34,163 nucleotides of DNA. Origin: Bacteroidota bacterium (GTDB taxonomy: Bacteria > Bacteroidota > Bacteroidia > Flavobacteriales > Flavobacteriaceae). Within the stretch, counting starts at the first letter, position 1, and every line of letters starts with the position of its first letter. Of the stretch, positions 9,991-17,616 are shown piece after piece. The position numbers and the translations under genes are program-made. Under the pieces are notes generated by a model, which was given only the letters and a program-made list of their open reading frames with translations, was not told the origin of the DNA and ran no database searches. The stretch lies in contig JAGXRT010000051.1 of NCBI GenBank assembly GCA_018335575.1, positions 1 through 34,163 on the forward strand. The letters run 5' to 3'.

Positions 9991-10632
9991 TTATTCTTCA
10001 TATAGCAATACTTCAATATCCTGATTTCTTAAGAAACTTTCCAATTCAGTTTCGTCAATACTTGCACTTATAACTTTAGGTGTTAATTTAACTTCATTAT
10101 ATACTGCAGCAATTTGATACGCATCTAAATCCAAACGGTCATTTTCTATCCATGATTCGATATCTGAAATGGCTAAAGAATCAAATGTAATATGTTCCGT
10201 TTTATTAAACGGATTTAAAATAAATAATAATGCTAAAGAAGCAGCAACTGCAACAGTTGCTGATATTTTTATAATGCTACTTCTCAATGAAATTACTTTT
10301 GTTTGCTGCTCTAAACTCTTAGATTTAAGTTTATTTAAAACCTGTTGTTCTAAGTTTTCAAAGTAATTTTCTGGTACTTTAAGATTATTCTTTATTTTAT
10401 TTGATGATGATAATTTATCAAATACCTTATCTTCAACTTCATTAAAATATGTTGTATGAACTTTAAACGGATTAGCAGAGCCAGTAATATCTTTTAATTT
10501 TTGCGAATATAAAGTTGATAAAACTGCTTTTTCAACTTCATCCAATCCATTTTGAGGCATTTTAAATGCTTCAGGTTTAAACTTTAAAGCCGCAAGAATA
10601 GGTGCAATACTATGTAATTCTTCTTTTTTCAT
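9991..10632 (-). CDS. Single-pass membrane protein, putative anti-sigma factor
   Basis: A 213-residue protein with one predicted membrane helix at about 120-140 (IIKISATVAVAASLALLFIL), giving a cytoplasmic N-terminal half and a periplasmic C-terminal part of about 70 residues. The cytoplasmic part has three imperfect copies of a 17-residue motif, at 25-41, 58-74 and 86-102, the clearest being VPENYFENLEQQVLNKL. The gene lies 33 bases behind an ECF sigma gene and before a periplasmic Spy-like gene, which is the layout of sigma / anti-sigma / sensor operons. No zinc-binding HxxxCxxC anti-sigma motif is present, so it is not a ZAS-type anti-sigma factor. The anti-sigma role is inferred from topology and context. 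Confidence 0.6.
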   Translation of the reverse strand: MKKEELHSIAPILAALKFKPEAFKMPQNGLDEVEKAVLSTLYSQKLKDITGSANPFKVHTTYFNEVEDKVFDKLSSSNKIKNNLKVPENYFENLEQQVLNKLKSKSLEQQTKVISLRSSIIKISATVAVAASLALLFILNPFNKTEHITFDSLAISDIESWIENDRLDLDAYQIAAVYNEVKLTPKVISASIDETELESFLRNQDIEVLLYEE

Positions 10633-10665
10633 TCTTTAATTTAGACAAAATTTTGCATAAAAAGT

Positions 10666-11208
10666 TTAATGTGAGCTTATTATTTCTTCAATTTTCTTTA
10701 CTGCATGAAAATAAGAAGCTTTTAAAGCGCCTACTGATGTTTCCAAAATAGTTGCCATATCTGTATATTTCATTTCATCAAAATACTTCATCCTAAAAAC
10801 AAGTTGTTGCTTTTGAGGTAAAGTAGCAATAGCACGCTGTAAAACTAATTGTATTTCGTCGCCTTCAAAAAGCGGATCATGACTTAAATTTTTGGCCATT
10901 TTCTCTTGAAAATCGGTTACATCTAAATGATTTTCTTTAGCTCTTTTATTGATAAATGTAATAGATTCATTAGTAGCGATGCGATACATCCATGAATATA
11001 ATTTACTTTCCTCTTTAAACGAGTCTATGTTGCGATACACTTTTATAAATGTATTTTGCAAAACATCATCGGCATCATCATGATTTAAAACAATTCTTCG
11101 AATATGCCAATACAAGCGTTCTTTGTACAAACCCATCAGCTCAATAAAAGCACGTTCTTGAGTCGTAGGATTTTTAAGATTTTGTATTAAAATTTCTTCG
11201 TTTGTCAC
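10666..11208 (-). CDS. ECF-type RNA polymerase sigma factor (sigma-70 family)
   Basis: A 180-residue ECF sigma factor. Region 2 covers about residues 20-90 and includes the core-binding and -10 recognition segment DADDVLQNTFIKVYRNI followed by SKLYSWMYRIATN. Region 4 covers about 125-178, with a helix-turn-helix around MKYTDMATILETSVGALKASYFHAVKKI. The start codon is GTG: a TAG stop lies two codons upstream in frame, and the first internal ATG (residue 25) would cut into region 2. It leads an operon with a membrane anti-sigma candidate and a Spy-like periplasmic protein. It probably drives an envelope-stress or surface-related regulon and perhaps its own operon; targets cannot be seen here. 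Confidence 0.9.
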   Translation of the reverse strand: MTNEEILIQNLKNPTTQERAFIELMGLYKERLYWHIRRIVLNHDDADDVLQNTFIKVYRNIDSFKEESKLYSWMYRIATNESITFINKRAKENHLDVTDFQEKMAKNLSHDPLFEGDEIQLVLQRAIATLPQKQQLVFRMKYFDEMKYTDMATILETSVGALKASYFHAVKKIEEIISSH

Positions 11209-11265
11209 CCTCTAAATGCTAATGTTTTTTAGACGATGAAAAGATAGAAAGGTTTAAGATGAAAT

Positions 11266-11273
11266 CAAAACTA
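11266..11273 (-). promoter_or_regulatory. -7 promoter box of the ECF sigma operon (TAGTTTTG)
   Basis: A perfect TAnnTTTG match 57 bases upstream of the GTG start, suggesting a housekeeping-type promoter in addition to any autoregulated one. No -33 TTG is evident. Confidence 0.4.
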
Positions 11274-11285
11274 TTTAAAGGTAAT

Positions 11286-11316
11286 AAAAAAGGGAGTAAT
11301 TAATTACTCCCTTTTA
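11286..11316 (-). terminator. Rho-independent terminator of the pnt operon
   Basis: A perfect 22-base palindrome, AGGGAGTAATT and its complement (11291-11312), is followed on the minus strand by six Ts. It lies about 20 bases beyond the pntB stop. A shorter T run on the plus side makes reverse action possible but weaker. Confidence 0.85.
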
Positions 11317-11334
11317 ATTATCAAATTAATTTGA

Positions 11335-12735
11335 TTACATATTTTTAATTTCGTTAACTAATTCTGTTAAGGCAGATTTAGCGTCGCCAAATAACATAGA
11401 TGTTTTTTGATTAAAGAACAATTCGTTTTCAATACCAGCATAACCAGCATTCATACTACGTTTGTTTACAATAATATGTTTAGCATTTTCTACATCTAAA
11501 ATTGGCATTCCGTATATTGGACTAGAAGGGTCATTATGGGCGGCTGGATTAACAACATCATTAGCTCCTACAACTAATACAACATCAGTATTAGGGAACT
11601 GAGGGTTGATGTCATCCATTTCTACTAATTTATCATAAGCCACATTACTCTCTGCCAATAGTACATTCATATGTCCAGGCATTCGACCTGCAACTGGATG
11701 AATTGCATAACGAACATTTACACCGCGTTTTGTCAGTAATTCTTCTAATTCGTGGATTACGTGCTGAGCTTGAGCTACAGCCAATCCATATCCAGGAACA
11801 ATTACCACATTCGATGAATAATTCATCATTACAGCAGCGTCACTTGCGCTGGTTTTTTTGATAGTTCCGCCTGTTTTACCAGTTGCTCCGGCAACTGCAG
11901 CATCACCACCAAAAGCACCAAAAATCACATTTCCTAAAGAGCGATTCATCGCTTTACACATTGCAAATGTTAAGATTAATCCGGCAGAACCAACTAAAAT
12001 ACCACCTACTAGCATTACCATGTTGTCATATAAAATACCTGTAATTGCAGCTGCAATACCGGTTAAAGAATTTAATAACGAGATAACTACAGGCATATCA
12101 GCTCCTCCAATAGGAATAACAAATAATACACCATAAATTAACGATGCAACTAATAGTAAGTAGATTAAAAGTAAACTGTCAGTATTAACGGTAACAATAT
12201 ATGCACCGAATGCAACTAAACCTATTACAACTATGTTGTTAATTAAATTGTATTTTGGAAGTCGAATATCATTCATAGATCCGTTTAATTTTGCCCAAGC
12301 AATTAAACTGCCAGTAAATGTGATACTTCCAATAATAATAGCTGCTAAAATGGTAGTAACTATGGAAATACTTGCTTTATCTGCTTCTGCTACACCAATA
12401 TTTTTGCTAAATTCAACTAAACCAATTAAAAGGGCGCTACCACCACCAAAACCATTAAATAAGGATACTAATTCTGGCATTTTAGTCATTTCAACTTTAA
12501 CAGCGATAACCCATCCAATTATTCCACCAATAAGAATAGCTGCAATTACTAATGTGTATATGAAATTGCTTACTTCAAAATCGTGTAGGAACAATGTTCC
12601 TAAAATGGCTATACCCATACCAAAAGCAGCAATTAAGTTTCCTCTTTTAGCTGTTTCTGGATGTCCCAACATTTTTAAACCGATAACAAATGTTAGGGTT
12701 CCAATCAAATAAATAATACTTAATGCTATACTCAT
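11335..12735 (-). CDS. pntB: NAD(P) transhydrogenase, beta subunit
   Basis: A 466-residue subunit of the proton-translocating transhydrogenase, which moves hydride from NADH to NADP+ using the proton gradient and so supplies NADPH. The N-terminal part up to about residue 270 is very hydrophobic with about nine membrane helices. The C-terminal domain from about 290 is the NADP(H)-binding dIII, with PGYGLAVAQAQ, then IHPVAGRMPGHMNVLLAE and VVGANDVVNPAA, all typical of PntB. It starts with a 1-base TAATG overlap on the stop of the alpha-2 gene, so translation is probably coupled. It is the last gene of a three-gene operon that ends at the hairpin at 11291-11312. Confidence 0.96.
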   Translation of the reverse strand: MSIALSIIYLIGTLTFVIGLKMLGHPETAKRGNLIAAFGMGIAILGTLFLHDFEVSNFIYTLVIAAILIGGIIGWVIAVKVEMTKMPELVSLFNGFGGGSALLIGLVEFSKNIGVAEADKASISIVTTILAAIIIGSITFTGSLIAWAKLNGSMNDIRLPKYNLINNIVVIGLVAFGAYIVTVNTDSLLLIYLLLVASLIYGVLFVIPIGGADMPVVISLLNSLTGIAAAITGILYDNMVMLVGGILVGSAGLILTFAMCKAMNRSLGNVIFGAFGGDAAVAGATGKTGGTIKKTSASDAAVMMNYSSNVVIVPGYGLAVAQAQHVIHELEELLTKRGVNVRYAIHPVAGRMPGHMNVLLAESNVAYDKLVEMDDINPQFPNTDVVLVVGANDVVNPAAHNDPSSPIYGMPILDVENAKHIIVNKRSMNAGYAGIENELFFNQKTSMLFGDAKSALTELVNEIKNM

Positions 12736-13043
12736 TATTTCTTCTTTTTAAACATTTGTAACATTCTGTTGGTTACGGCAAAACCACCAACAACATTTAT
12801 TATTCCGAGCACAACAGCCACAAATCCTAAAGCTAATGCCAAGTAATCTGAAGGATCTGATTGTAACATCACTAAAATTGCACCTACAATTACTACTCCA
12901 GATAAAGCGTTTGCTCCGGACATTAGAGGTGTATGCAATACGGTTGGCACGTTTTTAATTAACTCAACTCCAATAAATATCGCTAAAATTAGGATATAAA
13001 TTAATTGGAGATTACTGCTTATAAATTCTATAAAATAATCCAT
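12735..13043 (-). CDS. pntA: NAD(P) transhydrogenase, alpha subunit part 2 (membrane segment)
   Basis: A 102-residue membrane protein with three to four hydrophobic helices and the sequence VPTVLHTPLMSGANALSG, diagnostic of the transhydrogenase alpha C-terminal (dII) segment. In E. coli this is fused to the NAD-binding domain in one PntA chain; here it is a separate gene, as in Rhodospirillum rubrum (alpha-1, alpha-2, beta). It sits between the alpha-1 and beta genes, 13 bases after the first and overlapping the second by one base. Confidence 0.93.
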   Translation of the reverse strand: MDYFIEFISSNLQLIYILILAIFIGVELIKNVPTVLHTPLMSGANALSGVVIVGAILVMLQSDPSDYLALALGFVAVVLGIINVVGGFAVTNRMLQMFKKKK

Positions 13044-13056
13044 AACTCAATTTATT

Positions 13057-14157
13057 TTAATTTTTTCTGATTTTACCTTCATGAACAATTAAAGTTCCGT
13101 CGGTGATTTCTTCTTCTAGCTCCCATTTCATTTTGTTTTCATTTGTTAAATGCATAACAAAATTGTAAATATTCTTACCAAATAACTCACTTGCATTGGT
13201 TGAAACACTTTCAGGAGAATTAGTAGTGCTAATAATTTTTACACCATTGTGAATTACAGTTTCATTTAATTTTCCTAATTCACAGTTACCGCCTTGTCCA
13301 CCTGCTAAATCAATAATAACAGCACCATTTTTCATCATTTCAACTTGTTCTTTTGATATAAGAGTTGGAGCTTTTCTTCCCGGAACAAAAGCAGTTGTTA
13401 TTACTAAATCTGCTTTAGCTAAAGATTCATTTACGGCTTCTTTTTGTCTTCTTGCGTAGTCTTCTGATGCTTCTGTTGCGTAACCGCCAACAGATGTTTC
13501 TCCGGTGTTGTCAACAGAGATAAACTTAGCTCCTAATGATTCTGCTTGTTCTTTAGTTTCTGTTCTAATATCGGTTGCTTCTACAACGGCACCTAAACGT
13601 TTTGCTGTAGCAATAGCTTGTAGACCAGCAACTCCAACACCAAAAATAACAACTCTAGATGGTGTAATAGTTCCAGCAGCAGTCATCATCAATGGGAAAA
13701 TTTTAGTCATTTCGTAAGCTCCTAATATAACAGCTTTATATCCGGCCAAGTTATTTTGTGAACTTAAGATATCCATATCTTGTGCTCTTGAAATACGAGG
13801 CATTGCATCTAATGAAAATGCATTTACTTCTTTTGCGGCAAGTTTTGCAATTAATTCTGGACTGGATAAATGATAAAGTGTACTAATAGTTACCTGTCCT
13901 TTTTTTAACATTTCTATTTCAGTATCACTAAACGGATTTATTTTTACTAAAATATCGGCTTGGTTAAAGACTTCTTTTTGTGATAAAATCTTTCCTCCTG
14001 CACTTTCATAATCTACGTCTTTGTAAGATGAGCTTACCCCTGCACCTTCTTCTACCAAACATTCAAAACCTTTACTTATGAAAGCTTTTGTGATGGTAGG
14101 TGAAACAGCAACACGTCTTTCACCTTGTTTGTGTTCTTTTAAAATACCTATTTTCAC
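13057..14157 (-). CDS. pntA: NAD(P) transhydrogenase, alpha subunit part 1 (NAD-binding dI)
   Basis: A 366-residue soluble NAD(H)-binding subunit related to alanine dehydrogenase. It starts MKIGILKEHKQGERRVAVSP, typical of the AlaDH/PNT N-terminal domain. The Rossmann motif VVIFGVGVAGLQAIATAKRLGA is seen near residues 168-189, and RISRAQDMDILSSQNNLAGY marks it as a transhydrogenase and not alanine dehydrogenase. With the two following genes it forms a complete enzyme. A -7 box lies at 14227-14234, giving a leader of about 65 bases. Confidence 0.95.
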   Translation of the reverse strand: MKIGILKEHKQGERRVAVSPTITKAFISKGFECLVEEGAGVSSSYKDVDYESAGGKILSQKEVFNQADILVKINPFSDTEIEMLKKGQVTISTLYHLSSPELIAKLAAKEVNAFSLDAMPRISRAQDMDILSSQNNLAGYKAVILGAYEMTKIFPLMMTAAGTITPSRVVIFGVGVAGLQAIATAKRLGAVVEATDIRTETKEQAESLGAKFISVDNTGETSVGGYATEASEDYARRQKEAVNESLAKADLVITTAFVPGRKAPTLISKEQVEMMKNGAVIIDLAGGQGGNCELGKLNETVIHNGVKIISTTNSPESVSTNASELFGKNIYNFVMHLTNENKMKWELEEEITDGTLIVHEGKIRKN

Positions 14158-14425
14158 TTTTTTAAATTTTAAGTTTGAATTTATATTCTGCTTTTTACTG
14201 TATTGCTACAATTTTAAAAAGTTTTGCAAATATAGTGATTTTAGTAATTTTTGAAATGATAAAAATCAGTTATTTAATTAATTAGGTTATAAACTTAAAC
14301 TGATAAAAATTAGCATGCTATATTAAAAATATGTTTAATTTACTGCATAATTAAAATTAAGTTAAATAAATATTACCTTGTTTTTTTATTAATTACATAA
14401 ATTAGTTATTTAAACGAATAGTTAA
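14158..14425. other. Divergent intergenic region between the pnt operon and the metallo-hydrolase gene
   Basis: The longest gene-free stretch in the window (268 bases). It is AT-rich, holds the pnt -7 box at 14227-14234, and carries a near-identical direct repeat TGATAAAAATYAG at 14257-14269 and 14301-14313. The octamer AGCATGCT occurs just right of the second copy. I saw no convincing promoter for the plus-strand gene. Confidence 0.6.
14227..14234 (-). promoter_or_regulatory. -7 promoter box of the pnt operon (TATATTTG)
   Basis: A perfect TAnnTTTG match on the minus strand, 69 bases upstream of the alpha-1 ATG. No -33 TTG is clear. Confidence 0.45.
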
Positions 14426-15190
14426 ATGTTAAAAATTACCTTTTTAGGAACAGGTACTTCGCAAGGAATACCTGTAATAGGATCTACTAATCCTGTTTGT
14501 TTTTCTACAGATAAAAGGGATAAACGATTGCGTGTATCTATTGCTATAGAATGGGAAGATTACAGGTATATTATAGATTGTGGACCCGATTTCAGGTATC
14601 AAATGCTACGCGAAAATATAAACCATATCGATGGAATTCTTTTTACCCATGAACATGCCGATCATACTGCAGGTATTGATGATATAAGGCCTTTTAGTTT
14701 TAAATTAGGCGCAGTACCTTTTTATGCTCACAAAAAAGTTATAGAAAATTTAAAAAAACGATTTGAATATGTATTTGTTAAAGAAAATAAATACCCAGGA
14801 GCTCCCAGTGTTCAGTTAAATGAGGTTGACTTAAATCCTTTTTATTTAAAAGACCTAAAAGTAATTCCTGTTGAAGCATTCCATGCAGATACGTTGGTAT
14901 TGGGTTATCGATTTAATGATTTTGCTTATTTAACCGATATTAAATCCATTACAGCTACAGAAAAAGAAAAATTAAAAAATTTAAAAGTTTTGGTAATAAA
15001 TGCACTTAGAGAAAAACAACATCACTCACATTTAAATCTGGAAGAAGCCATAAATTTAGTAAATGAATTAAAACCTGAGCGTACCTATTTTACGCACATC
15101 AGTATTGATATGGGGTTTCATGAAGAAGTTCAAAATAAATTACCTGAAAATATTTTTTTAGCGTACGATGGGTTAAAACTAACTATTTAA
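14426..15190 (+). CDS. MBL-fold metallo-hydrolase (PhnP-like)
   Basis: A 254-residue metallo-beta-lactamase-fold protein. The opening FLGTGTSQGIPVIG and the metal motif THEHADH (74-80, with H75, H77, D79 and H80) are clear. Further likely ligands are the His of EAFHAD, the Asp of YLTDI and the His of THISID near the C-terminus. This arrangement matches the PhnP group (phosphoribosyl cyclic phosphate phosphodiesterase and relatives), although no phn genes are nearby, so the true substrate may be another cyclic phosphodiester. The gene stands alone on the plus strand, and its last 8 bases overlap the end of the convergent esterase gene. Confidence 0.88.
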   Translation: MLKITFLGTGTSQGIPVIGSTNPVCFSTDKRDKRLRVSIAIEWEDYRYIIDCGPDFRYQMLRENINHIDGILFTHEHADHTAGIDDIRPFSFKLGAVPFYAHKKVIENLKKRFEYVFVKENKYPGAPSVQLNEVDLNPFYLKDLKVIPVEAFHADTLVLGYRFNDFAYLTDIKSITATEKEKLKNLKVLVINALREKQHHSHLNLEEAINLVNELKPERTYFTHISIDMGFHEEVQNKLPENIFLAYDGLKLTI

Positions 15191-15842
15191 GTCGTTCAAT
15201 AATCCAATTCCTAAAATCATAAAAATTTTGAGGATGCACACCGTGTCCGGCATTGTACTCTTTATATACGTTTTTAATTCTAAGTAAGTAACAAATTTCA
15301 GGAACAGTCTTTGCCCATTGAACAGGTAATACCTGATCTTGAGTTCCGTGTGAAATGAAAAAATCTAAATGTCTGTAATTTTTATTCAATGATTCTGGCG
15401 ATAAATCTTCATTCATATAACCACTTAATGCCACTAGATAATTTAATTTTTCAGGGTATTTTAAGGCAACAGCATAACTTAAAATAGTACCTTGACTAAA
15501 TCCAAGTAAAAATACCTTGTTTTCATTAACACGGTATTTTTCTTTAATTTCATCTATAAAATCAGCAACTTTCTCTAGGGCAACTTTAGCCTCATCTATA
15601 TCAGAAAATTTTCCGTTGATATTGTCAAAGTTTATGGTGTACCAAGCATATGCATGGTATCCTAATGATAGGGGAGCTCTGGCACTAATAATTAGCAATT
15701 CATCGGGTAATTCATCAGCAAAAGAAAACAAATCAAGCTCATTGCTTCCATAGCCATGAAGCATTATTAATAATGGAGGATTTTCTATATCAATTTTTGG
15801 TTTTCGTATTTCGTAGTGTAAACTGCTTTTTGTTGATTCCAT
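15183..15842 (-). CDS. Alpha/beta hydrolase, phospholipase/carboxylesterase family
   Basis: A 219-residue esterase of the YpfH / carboxylesterase type. The nucleophile elbow GFSQG places Ser116. D169 (HGTQDQVLP) and H200 (NAGHGVHP) complete the triad, and LLIMLHGYGSNE (24-35) forms the oxyanion-hole loop. It has no signal peptide, so it is cytoplasmic. The substrate is unknown; short acyl esters are usual for the family. Its 3' end overlaps the convergent metallo-hydrolase gene by 8 bases with no terminator between them. A -7 box at 15860-15867 gives it its own promoter. Confidence 0.85.
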   Translation of the reverse strand: MESTKSSLHYEIRKPKIDIENPPLLIMLHGYGSNELDLFSFADELPDELLIISARAPLSLGYHAYAWYTINFDNINGKFSDIDEAKVALEKVADFIDEIKEKYRVNENKVFLLGFSQGTILSYAVALKYPEKLNYLVALSGYMNEDLSPESLNKNYRHLDFFISHGTQDQVLPVQWAKTVPEICYLLRIKNVYKEYNAGHGVHPQNFYDFRNWIIERLK

Positions 15843-15859
15843 GGTTTTTTAAATTGCCA

Positions 15860-15867
15860 CAAAATTA
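15860..15867 (-). promoter_or_regulatory. -7 promoter box of the esterase gene (TAATTTTG)
   Basis: Matches TAnnTTTG, 17 bases upstream of the esterase ATG, in the 41-base gap after the DUF4870-like gene. No -33 element is clear. Confidence 0.4.
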
Positions 15868-15883
15868 ACGTTCTTTAATTAAA

Positions 15884-16213
15884 CTAAAAATAATTTTTAA
15901 ACCATTGTTGAAAAGCATCACCAAGTATAGGAATTTTTTTGTATTCACCATTTATGGCGCCAATGAAACCTATTATCCAAAGAACAAAAAGAAAAACATA
16001 AAAAACAGATTTAATTATACCGTGTGATGAAAATGCTGTTAACATCTCTACCAAGAAAAAAATAATTCCAAGTCCAACAGCTTGACGCAAGTGAAATGCT
16101 GCAAATGCATTTTTTTTATCATTGTTTAAAATAAATGAAATGATTGTACCAATATAAGTCAGGTAGCTAACAATAGCTAAGGTTTTGCCTTCTTCAACAA
16201 TGCTTTTCTTCAT
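15884..16213 (-). CDS. Small membrane protein, DUF4870/Tic20-like
   Basis: A 109-residue protein with three to four hydrophobic helices (about 14-30, 46-64, 68-86). The pattern of an N-terminal helix, the charged NNDKKNAFAAFHLRQAVGL segment, then a helical pair resembles the DUF4870/Tic20-like family of small membrane proteins. The FHLRQA motif is characteristic of that group. It starts 3 bases after the dihydroorotase-like gene, so the two are co-transcribed. The function is unknown. Confidence 0.7.
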   Translation of the reverse strand: MKKSIVEEGKTLAIVSYLTYIGTIISFILNNDKKNAFAAFHLRQAVGLGIIFFLVEMLTAFSSHGIIKSVFYVFLFVLWIIGFIGAINGEYKKIPILGDAFQQWFKNYF

Positions 16214-16216
16214 AAT

Positions 16217-17476
16217 TTATTGATTTAAAACTAATTGATTATTTGCTATTATTCCATAAACAACTCCTTTTAATTTTTGGTTTAATAAAGCTGAATTTTT
16301 TGATGTTGATAAAATATTATTTTCCTTAAAAATTATTTCAGCATTCGGATTAAACAACGTTAAATTAGCTGGTTTTTCAATGGCTATTTCTGGAATCTCT
16401 AAGTTATAAATTTTTCTAGGATTTATTGTTATTAGTTCTATAAAATCGGTTAAATCTAAAATAGAATTTAGGGCACCATAAAAACTTTCAAGCCCTATTG
16501 AGCCAAATTTAGCTAATTGAAATTCTACTTTTTTGTGTTCAATATCAATTGGGCAGTGGTCACTAACTATAAAATCAATTATACCTTCTTTTATTCCTTT
16601 AATTAATGCTTTTTGATCTGTTTTAGTTCTTAAAGGGGGAAGTGTTTTATAGTTGGTATTAAAATCGTGTAAAACCTCATCAGTTAAAACTAAGTTGTTA
16701 ATTGATACACTGCAGGTTACTTTTAAACCTTCTGCTTTGGCTTTTTTAATTAACATAACACTTTCGGCTGTTGAAATAGTTGGAATATGCAATTTTCCAC
16801 CGGTATATTTTAACAATGCTAAATCGCGTTTAATTTGCAGCTCTTCGGCAAAATTTGGAATTCCTTTTAATCCAAGCAAGGTATTTTGTTTGCTTTCATT
16901 CATTAATCCATCACCGGCAATATCATTATTTTGAGGAAAACTCATTACCAATCCATCAAAACTTTGCGCATATAACAGTGCAATTTTTAGCAAATTGGCA
17001 TTGTTTATTCCTTTGTTATAATCATAAAATGCAACAGCACCAGAATTTTTTAAATCAAATAATTCAGTTAATTCTTTACCTGCTGCATTTTTAGTTAAAC
17101 TTCCAATTGGATGTAATTTTGTAGCAGTTTTAATGGATTTATTTATTAAAAATTCAATTATAGATTTATTATCAACCACCGGATTTGTATCAGAATTAAG
17201 GGCAATACCAGTAAATCCACTTTTAGCGGCTACATTTAAGCCGTTATCTATAGTCTCTCGTTCTTCAAAACCCGGTTCGCCAAAAGAAACACTACCGTCA
17301 AACCAACCAATAGATACATGTAAATTTGAATAATCTATTAGATGGTAATTATGTGTGTTTTTGATAGAGGTCGCTATTTTTTTAATAATTCCATTTTCTA
17401 TTAATAAATCTTGTACTGTATTGTGAAAAGCAGTTTTTGGTGAAATAATGGTAGCTGACTTTATTAAAACATTCAT
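16217..17476 (-). CDS. Dihydroorotase homologue lacking metal-binding residues (probable pseudoenzyme)
   Basis: A 419-residue amidohydrolase-fold protein of the class-I dihydroorotase family by overall pattern (EPGFEERET at 67-75, LTKN at 127-130, GLKGIP, PPLRTKTD, SDHCPI). Where active enzymes have DxHxHxR, it reads DGSVSFG (60-66), so both first metal-binding histidines and the substrate arginine are lost. The usual HAED histidine is replaced in FPQNN (180-184), and the later metal histidine before the ST pair is T233 (PTIST). D306 is kept. It therefore should not hydrolyse dihydroorotate. Inactive PyrC-like chains are known as structural partners of aspartate carbamoyltransferase in some bacteria; no such gene is in this window. 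A dedicated active pyrC should exist elsewhere. It is followed by a DUF4870-like gene. Confidence 0.85.
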   Translation of the reverse strand: MNVLIKSATIISPKTAFHNTVQDLLIENGIIKKIATSIKNTHNYHLIDYSNLHVSIGWFDGSVSFGEPGFEERETIDNGLNVAAKSGFTGIALNSDTNPVVDNKSIIEFLINKSIKTATKLHPIGSLTKNAAGKELTELFDLKNSGAVAFYDYNKGINNANLLKIALLYAQSFDGLVMSFPQNNDIAGDGLMNESKQNTLLGLKGIPNFAEELQIKRDLALLKYTGGKLHIPTISTAESVMLIKKAKAEGLKVTCSVSINNLVLTDEVLHDFNTNYKTLPPLRTKTDQKALIKGIKEGIIDFIVSDHCPIDIEHKKVEFQLAKFGSIGLESFYGALNSILDLTDFIELITINPRKIYNLEIPEIAIEKPANLTLFNPNAEIIFKENNILSTSKNSALLNQKLKGVVYGIIANNQLVLNQ

Positions 17477-17518
17477 AGTTTATAGATTATGTGAATTGAA
17501 AATGAAACTTTTAGAGTT

Positions 17519-17541
17519 AAAAAAAAGCTATGAAACATAGC
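17519..17541 (-). terminator. Rho-independent terminator downstream of mtnN
   Basis: On the minus strand, the 6-bp stem GCTATG/CATAGC with a 3-base loop is followed by eight Ts. It lies about 75 bases beyond the mtnN stop and upstream of the dihydroorotase-like gene. The short loop and stem make it a modest terminator. Confidence 0.7.
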
Positions 17542-17616
17542 GTTTGAAGCAAGTTTATAAAATGTAAATAGGTTCAACATTTTAGAAAGATTTATCAAAG
17601 ATAAAAAAATCTATGT

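Noticed and set aside
12233-12712. A 159-codon open frame antisense to pntB
   Set aside because: Its hydrophobic, Pro/Ile-rich translation mirrors the membrane helices of pntB on the other strand, and it has no promoter or family signal.
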